A DNA stretch of 64,000 bases from Acidimicrobiales bacterium (GTDB taxonomy: Bacteria > Actinomycetota > Acidimicrobiia > Acidimicrobiales > Poriferisodalaceae). Position 1 is the first letter of the stretch. Each line of letters starts with the position of its first letter. The position numbers and the translations under genes are program-made. The stretch covers positions 124,001 through 188,000 of the forward strand of contig JAWKIQ010000005.1 of NCBI GenBank assembly GCA_041394185.1, read 5' to 3'. Positions 16,212-25,087 of this stretch are shown here, in pieces. A model generated the notes under the pieces. It saw only the letters and a program-made list of their open reading frames with translations, was not told the origin of the DNA and did no database searches.

Positions 16212-17059
16212 CAGCTCTCGCCGATCACCGGATTGCGGAGAACTCCGATGCCCTCGACCTCGCACTCGACCACTTGGCCAGGCATCAGCCAGCGTGGCGG
16301 ATCGAAACCACCACCCGACCCCTCGGGCGAACCGGTGGCGATGACGTCGCCGGGCAACAGTTCGAGGGCCGTCGACAGGTACGAGATGATCTGGGCCACC
16401 GACTTGATCATCTCGCCCGTGCTGGCGTCCTGGCGCACCTCGCCATCGACCCTGGCCACCAGGCGCAGGGCCTGCGGGTCGGCGATCTCGTCAGAGGTGA
16501 CCATCCAGGGTCCGATCGAACCCGACCGCTCGAAGTTCTTTCCGGCGCTGACCGAGTGCCGCTGCCATTCCCGAACCGATCCGTCGTTGACGATGGTCCA
16601 GCCCGCGACGACGTCCAGAGCCGACTCGACAGGCACGTGCCGAGCGCGCCGACCAATGACCGCGGCCAGTTCAGACTCATGGTCGAACGTCGGCGAGACG
16701 CGTGGGGCAACCAGGGGCTGAAGGTGCCCCACGAGGGTGCCTGGCACCTTCGTGAACCACGGTGGGAACTGGGGCGTAGGCGGTGGTGTGCCTCCGGCCG
16801 GATACTTCTTCGCATAGTTGAGGCCGATGGCGAAGACCCGTCCCGACTGGGCCAAAAGCGGTGAGAACTCGATGTCGTCGAGCGCGAAATCGACGGCCTT
16901 GGCGGACGCAACCAGATCGCGCCAGTCGGGCAGGTTCAGCAGATGGTGCATCGACCGGGCCCGGTCTGGATGCCGGGTGGTGAGGTCGTACACACCGTCG
17001 CCCAACAGCACCCCGACGCCGGCCCGTTGACCTGGGGCGATGAACTCGAGCACGCGCAT
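16211..17059 (-). CDS. Fumarylacetoacetate hydrolase family protein
   Basis: A 282-aa FAH-family enzyme that hydrolyses or decarboxylates acylpyruvate-like compounds. Metal ligands appear in FDHESELAAVIG (Asp-x-Glu-x-Glu pattern). The substrate loop is GKNFERSGSIGPWMVT, and ATGSPEGSGGG is the conserved C-terminal loop. The N-terminal cap domain begins MRVLEFIAPG. It is first in a coupled pair with the hydratase-like gene, consistent with consecutive steps of a meta-cleavage-type pathway. Confidence 0.87.
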   Translation of the reverse strand: MRVLEFIAPGQRAGVGVLLGDGVYDLTTRHPDRARSMHHLLNLPDWRDLVASAKAVDFALDDIEFSPLLAQSGRVFAIGLNYAKKYPAGGTPPPTPQFPPWFTKVPGTLVGHLQPLVAPRVSPTFDHESELAAVIGRRARHVPVESALDVVAGWTIVNDGSVREWQRHSVSAGKNFERSGSIGPWMVTSDEIADPQALRLVARVDGEVRQDASTGEMIKSVAQIISYLSTALELLPGDVIATGSPEGSGGGFDPPRWLMPGQVVECEVEGIGVLRNPVIGES

Positions 17060-17136
17060 GAGGCGACACTACGCGCGCCCGGCCGCCGACGCTCAGGCGG
17101 GCCTCGATCGACCACGAACACCTACGATTCGCGACG

Positions 17137-18534
17137 ATGATCGAGCACCACCACCCGCATCGCGATGCCAGCATCGGCCGGCGGCGGTTCCTGGGTATCG
17201 GCGCGCTCGCCGCGCTGGCGGTCAGCACCGGATGCGCCGAGCCGTTCGATGAGACCGAACCGTCCGACGAGACCGCGACCTTCGACGACGCAGAGCGCTT
17301 CGATGTCGTGGTCGTGGGTGCAGGCGTTGCAGGCCTTACCGCCGCCAGGGCATTGGCCGAAGAGGGCCTGGGCGTCGTGGTTCTGGAGGCCGACGCAATC
17401 GCCGGCGGCCGGGTGCGCACCGACCGCAGCCTGGGGGTGTCCTTCGATCTAGGTGCCAGCTGGATTCACGGCACCGACGGCAACCCTGTCACCGACCTGG
17501 CCGATGCGGCCGGGGCGTCGGCCATCGAACTCGACTTCGAAGACATCGTCTTGTTCGACGCCCGGGGGCGCAAGGTGCCAGGCGAGCAGGTCGCATTCGC
17601 CGCAGCAAGGCTCGAAGACCTCACCCGTGCAGTGGTCGACGACGCCGACAGCGGCGAGACCTTCGTCGAGGTTCTCGAGCGTCTCGAGCCGGCCTGGGCC
17701 GACGATCCCCTGCTGCGCTTCTTCGCCATCAACTACCTCGAGTTCGACACCGGAGATCTCGACCGCCTGTCGGGCGAACTGGCCGACGAGGGCGACGAGT
17801 TCGACGGTCCCGAGGTTGTGATGACCGACGGCTACGACCGCATCGTCGACCTGCTGGCCGCCGACTTGGACGTGCGGCTGAGAGTGCAGGTCGACCGAGT
17901 GGTCGACGAAGGCCCGATGGCGACCGTCTGGTCCGGCGACCGGGCGTTCGTAGCGGGCCGTGCAATCGTTGCAGTTCCCCTGGGCGTGCTGAAGGGCGGA
18001 AACATCGACTTGTCCCCCGCCCTGGCCGGCGACAAGGCCGAGGCGATCGACGCCGTCGGGTTCAATGCCGTCGAGAAGTTCCTGGTGACCTTCGAGGAGG
18101 CGTTCTGGGACGATGCCGACTTCCTCGGCCTGGCCGCGGCCCAGCCAGACGCCTTCAGCCTGTTCGTCAACATGAACCGTCTGATTCCCGGATCGAACGC
18201 CTTGATGACCTTCGCCTACGCAGACGGGGCCAGGATGGCCGCCGGCCTTTCCGACGACCAGTTGGGTTCGGCCATCGCCGCCAACTTGCGGTCGATGTAT
18301 GGCAGCGGCGTTGGCGAGCCCACAGGGTTGCGACGCAGCGGTTGGACGAACAACCCCCTCTTCGGTGGTGCGTATTCGTTCGTTTCGGCCCAAACACGGA
18401 TGCGACATTTCGATGCGCTCGCGGCGCCCGTGGGCCGAATCCACTTCGCGGGCGAACACACCAGCCGCGCCTATTTCTCGACGGTTCACGGAGCCCACCT
18501 CAGCGGCCTCCGAGCCGCCGAGGAGGTTCTGTAG
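17137..18534 (+). CDS. Flavin amine oxidase (polyamine oxidase-like), Tat-exported lipoprotein
   Basis: A 465-aa FAD enzyme that probably oxidises an amine to an aldehyde with release of peroxide. The twin-arginine signal GRRRFLGIGALAALAV ends in the lipobox STGC, so it should be exported folded and lipid-anchored. FAD binding is shown by VVGAGVAGLTAARALAEEG, ASWIHGTDGNP and the C-terminal FAGEHTSRAYFSTVHGAHLSG. A conserved lysine lies in NAVEKFLVTF. It is divergent from the FAH gene, with 77 bases between. An acidic spacer (many Asp/Glu) follows the lipobox. The substrate is not determined. Confidence 0.88.
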   Translation: MIEHHHPHRDASIGRRRFLGIGALAALAVSTGCAEPFDETEPSDETATFDDAERFDVVVVGAGVAGLTAARALAEEGLGVVVLEADAIAGGRVRTDRSLGVSFDLGASWIHGTDGNPVTDLADAAGASAIELDFEDIVLFDARGRKVPGEQVAFAAARLEDLTRAVVDDADSGETFVEVLERLEPAWADDPLLRFFAINYLEFDTGDLDRLSGELADEGDEFDGPEVVMTDGYDRIVDLLAADLDVRLRVQVDRVVDEGPMATVWSGDRAFVAGRAIVAVPLGVLKGGNIDLSPALAGDKAEAIDAVGFNAVEKFLVTFEEAFWDDADFLGLAAAQPDAFSLFVNMNRLIPGSNALMTFAYADGARMAAGLSDDQLGSAIAANLRSMYGSGVGEPTGLRRSGWTNNPLFGGAYSFVSAQTRMRHFDALAAPVGRIHFAGEHTSRAYFSTVHGAHLSGLRAAEEVL

Positions 18535-18599
18535 GTCTGAATCTTCGACAGGGTCCAACGACCGGGGCGCCAGAGGCCCGGTGGGCGTACGATCACCGC

Positions 18600-19759
18600 A
18601 TGAGCGGGTCTGCTTTCGCTTTCCACCTGTCGACTCGGATCGTTTGGCACACACCGGCGGCCGAAGCCGTGGTGTCCGAGCTTTCGGCGATGGGTATCAG
18701 CCGTGCGCTGTTGGTAACCGACCCCGGCCTGGCCGCAACACCGATACCCGGCAGCATCGCGTCTGCCCTCGAGGCAGCGGGTGTTGCCGTGGCCGTTTGC
18801 ACCGAGGTGCACCCGAACCCCACCACCGACGATGTAGCCGCCGCCCGGCTGGCCGCCGAAACCCAAGACGCTCAGGCCGTGGTGGCCGTCGGCGGCGGGT
18901 CGGCCATCGACGTGGGCAAGGCCACAGCGATGCTGCTGGCCAACGGCGGGCAGTACTCGCACTATCAGTGGGACGGAAAGCCGATCGAGGTTCCAAGCAT
19001 CGCTTTCGTGGCTGTTCCCACCACTTCCGGTACGGGCAGCGAGGTCAGCAAGGTCGCCGTCATCTCCGACCCGTCGCAACCGTTCAAGAAGGGCGTTCGA
19101 GCCCGCTGATGGCGGCCCACGCCGCCGTGCTCGACCCCGAACTGACGGTTGGGCTGCCACCGCTGCTGACCGCCGCGACCGGAATCGACGCCTTCGTCCA
19201 CGTTCGAGGCCTACGTGGGGCGCAATGCCAACCCAATCAGCGACCTGTTCGCGATCGAGGCGATGCGACTGGTGCTCGGCGCAGTCGAGCGGGCGACGGC
19301 CGATGGCACCGACCTGGATGCCAGGCACGACATGATGCTGGCAGCCGTGTACGGCGGCATCGCCATGGATCAGGCCGGGTTGGGGCTGGTGCACGCCATC
19401 GCCGGCGGGCTCGGCGGCCATGTACACCTGCACCACGGCATGGCCGTGGCCATGCTGCTGCCCCACGTGGCTGCCTTCAACCTGCCCGACGTAGACGAGC
19501 ACAGGCTGCGCCGCCTCGATTCGCTGTTCGCAGTATCGACGACACAGGCCGGTGATCGCCTGGTCGAGTCGATCGACAGCCTGTTGAACCGCCTGTCACT
19601 GCCGACCTTCATCGGTGCCGCAGGGGCCGAGTCGCGTGGGGTCGACTGGAACGCGGCCGTCGAAGACTCGATGCGGATGGTGATGATCCACAACAACCCC
19701 GAACCGCCGACGCCGACGATTGCCGAACAATCATCGATCTCGTTCGCTCCGACCGCTGA
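18600..19759 (+). CDS. Iron-containing alcohol dehydrogenase, frameshifted three times
   Basis: A group III iron-dependent alcohol dehydrogenase. The N-terminal part has VVAVGGGSAIDVGKA (NAD binding) and AVPTTSGTGSEVSKVAVI. The metal-binding half includes GLVHAIAGGLGGHVHLHHGMA. The frame breaks at about 19098 (GVR/SPLMAAH, one base missing), about 19204 (DAFVH/FEAYVGRNA, two missing) and about 19730 (TIAEQ/IIDLVRSDR, one missing). Restoring four bases gives a normal 387-aa protein ending at TGA 19757-19759. The gene is either a recent pseudogene or carries sequencing errors; similar indels in essential genes favour the latter. Confidence 0.82.
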
Positions 19760-19839
19760 GGTCGTCGAGCCGCCCCTGCTTCGGGCCCGGCCGCGACAAT
19801 TTTGCGCTGCCCGGCTGCTGAAACCGCGATACTGCCCTG

Positions 19840-21414
19840 ATGGGAGCTCTAGACGTACGCGGGCTCGGCTTCGACCTGCCAGACGGTCGCACCCTGTTCA
19901 GCGACGCCTCTTTTCGAATCGGCGATGGCGACAAGGTTGCGCTGGTGGGGGCCAACGGAGCCGGCAAGACCACCTTGCTGCGCATAGTCGCGGGCGACGA
20001 AAAGCCCACGGCAGGAGCCGTCCACATCGAGGGCCGCCTGGGTGTAATGCGCCAGTTCATCGGGTCTATCCGCGATGGGCGCACTGTGGGCGATTTGCTG
20101 CTGGAGCTGTCGGCGCCCGACCTTCGTGCCGCGGCCGAGCGCCTGGCCCGCGCCGAGGCCAACGCCGAAGGTGGCGATGACGAAGCGATGCTGCGTCTGG
20201 CGAACGCCCATCAAGCGTGGGGCGATGCGGGGGGCTGGGACGCCGAGGTGACGTGGGACATCTGCACGTCGGGCGCTCTGCGCCAGACCTTCAACCAGGC
20301 CAGAGACCGACCGCTCTCGCAGCTCAGCGGTGGCGAACAGAAGCGTCTGGCACTGGAGGCGCTGCTGCGAGGCGACGACGACGTTCTGGTGCTGGACGAG
20401 CCCGACAACTACCTGGACATCCCCGCGAAAGAGTGGTTGGCCGACGCGATCCGCTCGTGCCCCAAGACGGTTCTGCTGGTCACCCACGACCGCCAGCTGC
20501 TCAGCGAAGTGGCGACAAAGATCGTGACCATCGAAGGCGGAACTGCCTGGACGCACGGCGCGGGCTTCGACACCTACGACGACGAGCGCGAAGCCAGGCG
20601 AACGCGCCTCGACGAGGAGTTCGCCAGGCACGAAGAAGAGCGCAAACGCCTCAAGAAGCTGCTGGTCGAGTACCGGGTGAGGGCCACCATCTCCGAAAAG
20701 TTCGCACCACGTATTCGTGAAACCCAAAAGCGCATCGAGCGCCACGAGGGCGCTCCTCCCCCACAACGTGTGCGCGACCAGAACATCGACGTGCGGCTGG
20801 TCGGCGGGCGGACCGGCAAGAGAGCCCTTCGCATCTCCGATCTCGAGATCGCGGGCCTGACAGACGAGTTCTCGATCGAGATCGACGCCGGCGAACGTGT
20901 TGCCGTCGTCGGTCCGAATGGCACGGGCAAGAGTCACTTCCTACGGCTGCTTGCGGGCGAGCCGGTCGAACACAGTGGTGAGCTCAAGCTCGGCGCAAAC
21001 GTGACACCGGGACACTTCAACCAGACTCACCAGCACCCCGAGTGGGCCGGGATACCCATCGTTGACCTGATCGCAAAGGGACCTGGCGATCGCAACCGCG
21101 CCATCGGCGCGCTGCGACGATACGAGCTGGCCCAGGCGGCCGACCGCACCTTCGACACCCTCAGCGGAGGTCAGCAGGCCCGCCTGCAGATCCTGCTGCT
21201 GGAGCTGGCAGGTTCGACCCTGCTGCTGCTCGACGAGCCGACCGACAACCTCGACCTCGAATCGGCCGAGGCGCTCGAGCGTGGCCTGGCAGCATTCGAG
21301 GGCACCGTCATCTCTGTGTCGCACGACCGCTGGTTCTTGAAATCGTTCGACCGGTTCCTGGTGTTCGACCGCGACGGCAGCGTCGTCGAACTAGACGAGC
21401 CGCTATTCGCCTGA
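19840..21414 (+). CDS. ABC-F family ATPase (translation factor or ribosome protection type)
   Basis: A 524-aa protein with two ATPase domains and no membrane segments, the ABC-F layout; members act on ribosomes. Domain 1 has GANGAGKTTLLRIVAG, QLSGGEQKRLALE and LVLDEPDNYLDI. A charged helical linker (about residues 245-310) follows. Domain 2 has GPNGTGKSHFLRLLAG, LSGGQQARLQI and LLLDEPTDNLDL. It could be a general translation factor (EttA-like) or an antibiotic-protection protein; the sequence alone does not decide. Confidence 0.9.
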   Translation: MGALDVRGLGFDLPDGRTLFSDASFRIGDGDKVALVGANGAGKTTLLRIVAGDEKPTAGAVHIEGRLGVMRQFIGSIRDGRTVGDLLLELSAPDLRAAAERLARAEANAEGGDDEAMLRLANAHQAWGDAGGWDAEVTWDICTSGALRQTFNQARDRPLSQLSGGEQKRLALEALLRGDDDVLVLDEPDNYLDIPAKEWLADAIRSCPKTVLLVTHDRQLLSEVATKIVTIEGGTAWTHGAGFDTYDDEREARRTRLDEEFARHEEERKRLKKLLVEYRVRATISEKFAPRIRETQKRIERHEGAPPPQRVRDQNIDVRLVGGRTGKRALRISDLEIAGLTDEFSIEIDAGERVAVVGPNGTGKSHFLRLLAGEPVEHSGELKLGANVTPGHFNQTHQHPEWAGIPIVDLIAKGPGDRNRAIGALRRYELAQAADRTFDTLSGGQQARLQILLLELAGSTLLLLDEPTDNLDLESAEALERGLAAFEGTVISVSHDRWFLKSFDRFLVFDRDGSVVELDEPLFA

Positions 21415-21447
21415 TGTTGCAGCATCTAAAGTTCTGGTGTATTTCGA

Positions 21448-21477
21448 TTGGATATCGAACGTTTGTTCTGATACAAT
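21448..21477 (+). promoter_or_regulatory. SOS (LexA) box inside a leaderless promoter
   Basis: TCGAACGTTTGTTCTG (21455-21470) matches the actinobacterial LexA box TCGAAC-N4-GTTCGA at 10 of 12 positions. It lies between a weak -35 (TTGGAT, 21448-21453) and a -10 TACAAT (21472-21477, 5 of 6). The ATG at 21484 is about where transcription should begin, so the mRNA is probably leaderless. Mycobacterial 13E12 (DUF222/HNH) genes are known to be LexA-controlled. Confidence 0.7.
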
Positions 21478-21483
21478 CGGATC

Positions 21484-22818
21484 ATGGTGGCGCCAGCAAA
21501 AGCCGAGGTTGCAGATCCGGCCACTAAGGCTGCAATAGACCAGATTTCAGCGGGCATAGCGGCATTGAGGTCCGCGGGACTATCGCCTACCGGCTGCAGA
21601 GATGCTGCGACCATGATGGGCCAGATCGAGCAGCTCAGCAGGCGCCTGCATGCCTGCCAAATCGACGTGCTAGCCGACACCGACGCCCGCGACCTCCAAA
21701 CCGAAGATCTGGCGATGTCGGCCAAGATCATGATGCGCCACCGGGCCAAGCTGTCGTCAGGCGAGGCGACGGCCCGAAACAACGTCATGCGCTGTCTGCG
21801 CGACCTGCCAGAGATGCAGCGCACCTACCGCCGAGGCCTGATCGCCGAGCCGAACATGCGACGTATTGCGAACGCGTGGTGCAACGAGCGGATCAGGGCC
21901 AAGCTCATCGAATCCGAATCACAGATCCTCGAGCGTGCTCTCACGCTCAACCATCCACACTTCTGCCAATTCATGACCGGCTGGGTGCGTTTGGCAGACG
22001 AAGATGGTGCCAGGCGCGACGACGAGACCACCCACGACAAGCGCAAGGCCTCGATGGTCGAGAACTTCGACCGGGGCTTCACCTTCGAGGGCCAGTGCGG
22101 ATCTCTCCAGGGAGCGATGATGCGCGAGATCTGGAGCCGCTTCACCCAGGCCGAGTTCGAGCTCGACTGGGCCGCTGCTATCGAGAAGCATGGCGAGGGC
22201 AACGTGACCGCTGCCATGCTCGAACGGACCGATGCTCAGCGCCGCATGGACGCCTTGGCCGCCATCTTCGATCAGGCGGCATCGATGCCGCCGGGCAGTA
22301 TCGGGCCTCAGTTCGTGCTCAACGTGGTGATGGATCACACGACCTACGAACGACAGCTCACGCGCCTCGCCGGCGGTTTGGTCCTTCCCGACGACCCGAA
22401 CCGTGCCGACTATCAGTGCCGCACCCTCGACGGAACCCCACTGAACCCAGCCGAGGTTGCTGCCGCGAGCTTGCTGGGCCATGTGCGCCGAATCGTTGTC
22501 GATTCCGCTGGTGTGGTCATCAACATGGGCCGCAAGAGTCGCCTGTTCTCGGGACCGGCCGCCATTGCCGCCAAGATCGGCAGCGACACCTGCTATTGGC
22601 CAGGCTGCTGGGTACGCGCCAGCCAATGCCAGGTAGACCACCTACACCAATTCAATCCGACAGACGGTTCCGAGGGCGGGGGCACCGACCAGAAAAACGC
22701 CGGTCCACTGTGCGCAAAACACAACCGACTGAAACAGGCGAAGGGGTTCTCGACCTACCGCGACGATGGCGGCCGGTGGCGTGTGTTGCGACCCGACGGA
22801 ACCGAGATAGACCCGTAG
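21484..22818 (+). CDS. DUF222/HNH endonuclease domain protein (13E12-repeat family), SOS-regulated
   Basis: A full-length 444-aa DUF222 protein. It has a long helical N-terminal domain (about 1-300) and a C-terminal HNH-type zinc/nuclease module (CYWPGCWVRASQCQVDHLHQF, then GPLCAKHNRLKQ). The Cys pair, DH and final His are all present, so the nuclease module may be intact. The family is widespread in actinobacteria in many copies; its biological role is not established. A LexA box directly upstream implies induction by DNA damage. It is convergent with the small membrane-protein gene to its right, with 10 bases between. Confidence 0.87.
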   Translation: MVAPAKAEVADPATKAAIDQISAGIAALRSAGLSPTGCRDAATMMGQIEQLSRRLHACQIDVLADTDARDLQTEDLAMSAKIMMRHRAKLSSGEATARNNVMRCLRDLPEMQRTYRRGLIAEPNMRRIANAWCNERIRAKLIESESQILERALTLNHPHFCQFMTGWVRLADEDGARRDDETTHDKRKASMVENFDRGFTFEGQCGSLQGAMMREIWSRFTQAEFELDWAAAIEKHGEGNVTAAMLERTDAQRRMDALAAIFDQAASMPPGSIGPQFVLNVVMDHTTYERQLTRLAGGLVLPDDPNRADYQCRTLDGTPLNPAEVAAASLLGHVRRIVVDSAGVVINMGRKSRLFSGPAAIAAKIGSDTCYWPGCWVRASQCQVDHLHQFNPTDGSEGGGTDQKNAGPLCAKHNRLKQAKGFSTYRDDGGRWRVLRPDGTEIDP

Positions 22819-22828
22819 GCAAGCACCA

Positions 22829-23293
22829 CTAATTCGATTCACCGGATTGAGCCAGATCTAATAAGAGAAGAGCCTGGACTCGCTGAAGCTCGAGCGCCGC
22901 CCGGGCGGCATCAAACAATCCCGACACGGACACCAGACGATGCTCTGAACCGTCCTCTGTACGACCCATCAAGAACAGCGAATGCCCCTTCGATGCCACG
23001 TTCAAAGACGCGGCACTCCGAATCCATCCAGACCGAGGCAAACAAGACCGCACAGCGCCGTCTCGGATATAACAGGAAGCGCCGGCGAAAGAGACGGCTA
23101 CACCAAACCAGAGAGGTGAAGCCAGCGAAGCTGCTAAAAGCGCGTCACCCACTTCCCCTGCAAAGAGGGCCAGTGCCATTGAAAACGCTGTCAAAGACAC
23201 GGTGACCAAGGCGAACAGCAGGACGACCGGCGACTCGGCCACTACGAGCCGGCCACGCCGAAGTTCAACTCTCTTCGCCACCGCAACCACCAT
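22829..23293 (-). CDS. Small membrane protein of unknown function
   Basis: I do not recognise this protein. It is about 154 aa from ATG 23293; a GTG at 23329 is an alternative start. Two hydrophobic segments (VVLLFALVTVSLTAFSMALA and a second ending SFAGASCYI) are followed by a soluble C-terminal part rich in short beta-like stretches and a helix (LFDAARAALELQRVQALLLL). The layout of two membrane segments plus a small PH-like domain resembles the next gene, so they may be diverged duplicates. Base composition looks less GC-rich than the surroundings by eye. Confidence 0.55.
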   Translation of the reverse strand: MVVAVAKRVELRRGRLVVAESPVVLLFALVTVSLTAFSMALALFAGEVGDALLAASLASPLWFGVAVSFAGASCYIRDGAVRSCLPRSGWIRSAASLNVASKGHSLFLMGRTEDGSEHRLVSVSGLFDAARAALELQRVQALLLLDLAQSGESN

Positions 23294-23358
23294 AGCCGGT
23301 TGCTTGCTTCTTCGATCGGTCTGAAGCACTGGTCAGAGTTGACCAACAAGACGCAGGC

Positions 23359-23787
23359 TCAGGGACGCATTTCTCGAGAGGCTAGCCCCGATCGGAGTTC
23401 CTCGACGAGCCGCTCAGGATCCGTCTCCCACTCCCCATACGCATATGTCCTAACAGTCCTTCCAGAAGTCGTCAGCACCCTGACCTCCGGGGCGCGCAGC
23501 ATGACCTTCCTTCCGCATTCGATCGAGGAAACCTCATGCGCCTCAAGACGGTGAGTTCTGAACATCGTCCGAACCAGCAGCCGATTGCCCTCAAGAACGA
23601 TGTTGCGGAGCAAACTTCTGAGGATTACCCAACAAGCCAACCCGACCAGAGTGGCCACCACCACGCTCTGTATCAGCCCATCCAACGAGATCCACGTTGC
23701 GGGGGGATGGGTCAGGAAGTCGAAGGCCATCGCGACGCCCATCGAGCCAAGGGCTAGTACACCTATCAAGATGCGTGAGGAATCCAT
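23359..23787 (-). CDS. Small membrane protein with PH-like C-terminal domain
   Basis: About 142 aa from ATG 23787 (an in-frame start also exists at 23802). Two membrane segments occupy the first ~60 residues. The rest (NRLLVRTMFRTHRLEAHEVS, then VRVLTTSGRTVRTYAYGEW) has the alternating-strand look of bacterial PH-like domains in small membrane proteins. No function is known. It lies between tRNA-Pro and the similar gene at 22829 on the same strand. Confidence 0.55.
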   Translation of the reverse strand: MDSSRILIGVLALGSMGVAMAFDFLTHPPATWISLDGLIQSVVVATLVGLACWVILRSLLRNIVLEGNRLLVRTMFRTHRLEAHEVSSIECGRKVMLRAPEVRVLTTSGRTVRTYAYGEWETDPERLVEELRSGLASREMRP

Positions 23788-23919
23788 CCGCGAGGCGATC
23801 AACAGTAGCTCCTACCAAGACCCGCGCCCCACACCGGATTGAGTTCACCGTCTCGCTGACGGGCTCGACACCCATCTCCGTCCGAAGCGAAGACGTGGCA
23901 GCCGCCGGTCCGATCGAAA

Positions 23920-23997
23920 TGGTCGGGCTGAGAGGATTTGAACCTCCGACCCCTGGTCCCCCAGACCAGTGCGCTAACCAAACTGCGCCACAGCCCG
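23920..23997 (-). tRNA. tRNA-Pro (anticodon GGG)
   Basis: Read on the minus strand, the acceptor stem CGGGCTG pairs with CAGCCCG. The anticodon arm is CTGGT-CTGGGGG-ACCAG, giving anticodon GGG. The T arm holds GGTTCAAATCC. Discriminator A is followed by an encoded CCA (23920-23922). Without CCA it spans 23923-23997. It reads Pro codons CCC and CCU. It stands alone, with no other tRNA in the window. Confidence 0.95.
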
Positions 23998-24121
23998 TAG
24001 ATGCGTGAGCACCGAGTTGAGAACTCTACACGATCGGGCCGCCGGTGGGGTCACGAAACGTCAACGAACCGAAACGGGTCCGCAACCGCTTGCAATGTCG
24101 GCGCCGATACGGTGGCCTCAC

Positions 24122-24565
24122 GTGACCGACGAAACGGCTCTGCTGCTGACAATCCACCTGGTGGCGACGGCCGCGATGGCCGGGCTCATCTGGTTCGTCC
24201 AGGTCGTTCACTATCCCCTGTTCGCATTGGTGGGCGAAGAACGGTTCGCCCCATACGAGCAACGCCACATGTCGCTGACGACTTGGGTCGTCGGCCCCTT
24301 CATGGCCATCGAGGGCATCACCGCACTGCTGATCGCTGCGGGCGAACGCGAGTCGTTGGGCTGGGGCCTGGTGCTGGCAGGTCTTCTGCTGCTGGCGGTC
24401 ATCCACGCCAGCACCGTGTTCTTGCAGGTGCCGGCACACAACCGCCTCGAGAAGGGCTTCTGCCCCGCCACTGCAGAACGCCTCGTCCGCACCAACTGGA
24501 TCCGCACCCTCGGCTGGACAGCCCGGGTCGCCGTTGCGGCGGCGATGATCTACGTGGCCAGCTGA
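24122..24565 (+). CDS. Integral membrane protein of unknown function (four segments)
   Basis: About 147 aa from GTG 24122, which follows GGTGG by seven bases; ATG 24095 is an alternative. Four hydrophobic segments are visible: LLLTIHLVATAAMAGLIWFV, the region around TWVVGPFMAIEGITALLI, GLVLAGLLLLAVIHASTVFL, and the C-terminal helix. Conserved-looking polar motifs are HYPLF, RHM near segment 2 and VPAHNRLEKGF in the last loop. I do not recognise a named family with confidence. Confidence 0.65.
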   Translation: MTDETALLLTIHLVATAAMAGLIWFVQVVHYPLFALVGEERFAPYEQRHMSLTTWVVGPFMAIEGITALLIAAGERESLGWGLVLAGLLLLAVIHASTVFLQVPAHNRLEKGFCPATAERLVRTNWIRTLGWTARVAVAAAMIYVAS

Positions 24566-24601
24566 GGGCATAATCTGCGCATCGGCGGCGTTGCATCAGC
24601 C

Positions 24602-25087
24602 ATGGACGACAAGACTGTCACCACCCCCGTAGACGACATCGGCGACCACGCCGTCGTGGTCCGCACAATGATCAACAGGTCGGCCGAAGACATCTGGGCC
24701 GACGTGCGCGACATCCAATCGCATACGGCCTGGATGCAAGACGCCGAAGAGATCCGCTTCCTCACCGACCACATCGAGGGCGTGGGCACGAAGTTCGAAT
24801 GCGACACCAAGGTCGGCCCGTTCAAGCTGACAGACGTGATGGAGATCACCGAATGGGTCGACGAGCGGCGCATGGGCGTACGCCATGTCGGGCTGGTCGA
24901 GGGCTCTGGCGTATTCACCTTGACCCCGGTTGGCCCCAACCAAACCGAGTTTCGCTGGGAAGAAGACCTGAAGTTCCCCATCTTCATGGGTGGCCCGGTC
25001 GGGGCGTTCGCCGCCCGCCCGGTGCTGAAGGCGATCTGGAAACGCAACCTCGCCCGCCTGAAGGCCCGCATCGAACAGGGTGGTTGA
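24602..25087 (+). CDS. SRPBCC family protein (polyketide cyclase/dehydrase-like)
   Basis: A 161-aa single-domain protein of the START/SRPBCC helix-grip fold, which binds small hydrophobic molecules. Typical features are SAEDIWADVRDIQSHTAWM near the N-terminus, alternating strands through EGVGTKFECDTKVGPFKLTD, and the long C-terminal helix ending KRNLARLKARIEQ. Its end overlaps the photolyase gene by eight bases, so the two are coupled. The ligand is unknown. Confidence 0.78.
   Translation: MDDKTVTTPVDDIGDHAVVVRTMINRSAEDIWADVRDIQSHTAWMQDAEEIRFLTDHIEGVGTKFECDTKVGPFKLTDVMEITEWVDERRMGVRHVGLVEGSGVFTLTPVGPNQTEFRWEEDLKFPIFMGGPVGAFAARPVLKAIWKRNLARLKARIEQGG

Noticed and set aside
23920..23997. tRNA-Pro as the attachment site of a genomic island
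   Set aside because: No integrase is adjacent and I saw no second copy of the tRNA 3' end in the window. The idea needs a search of flanking genome sequence.
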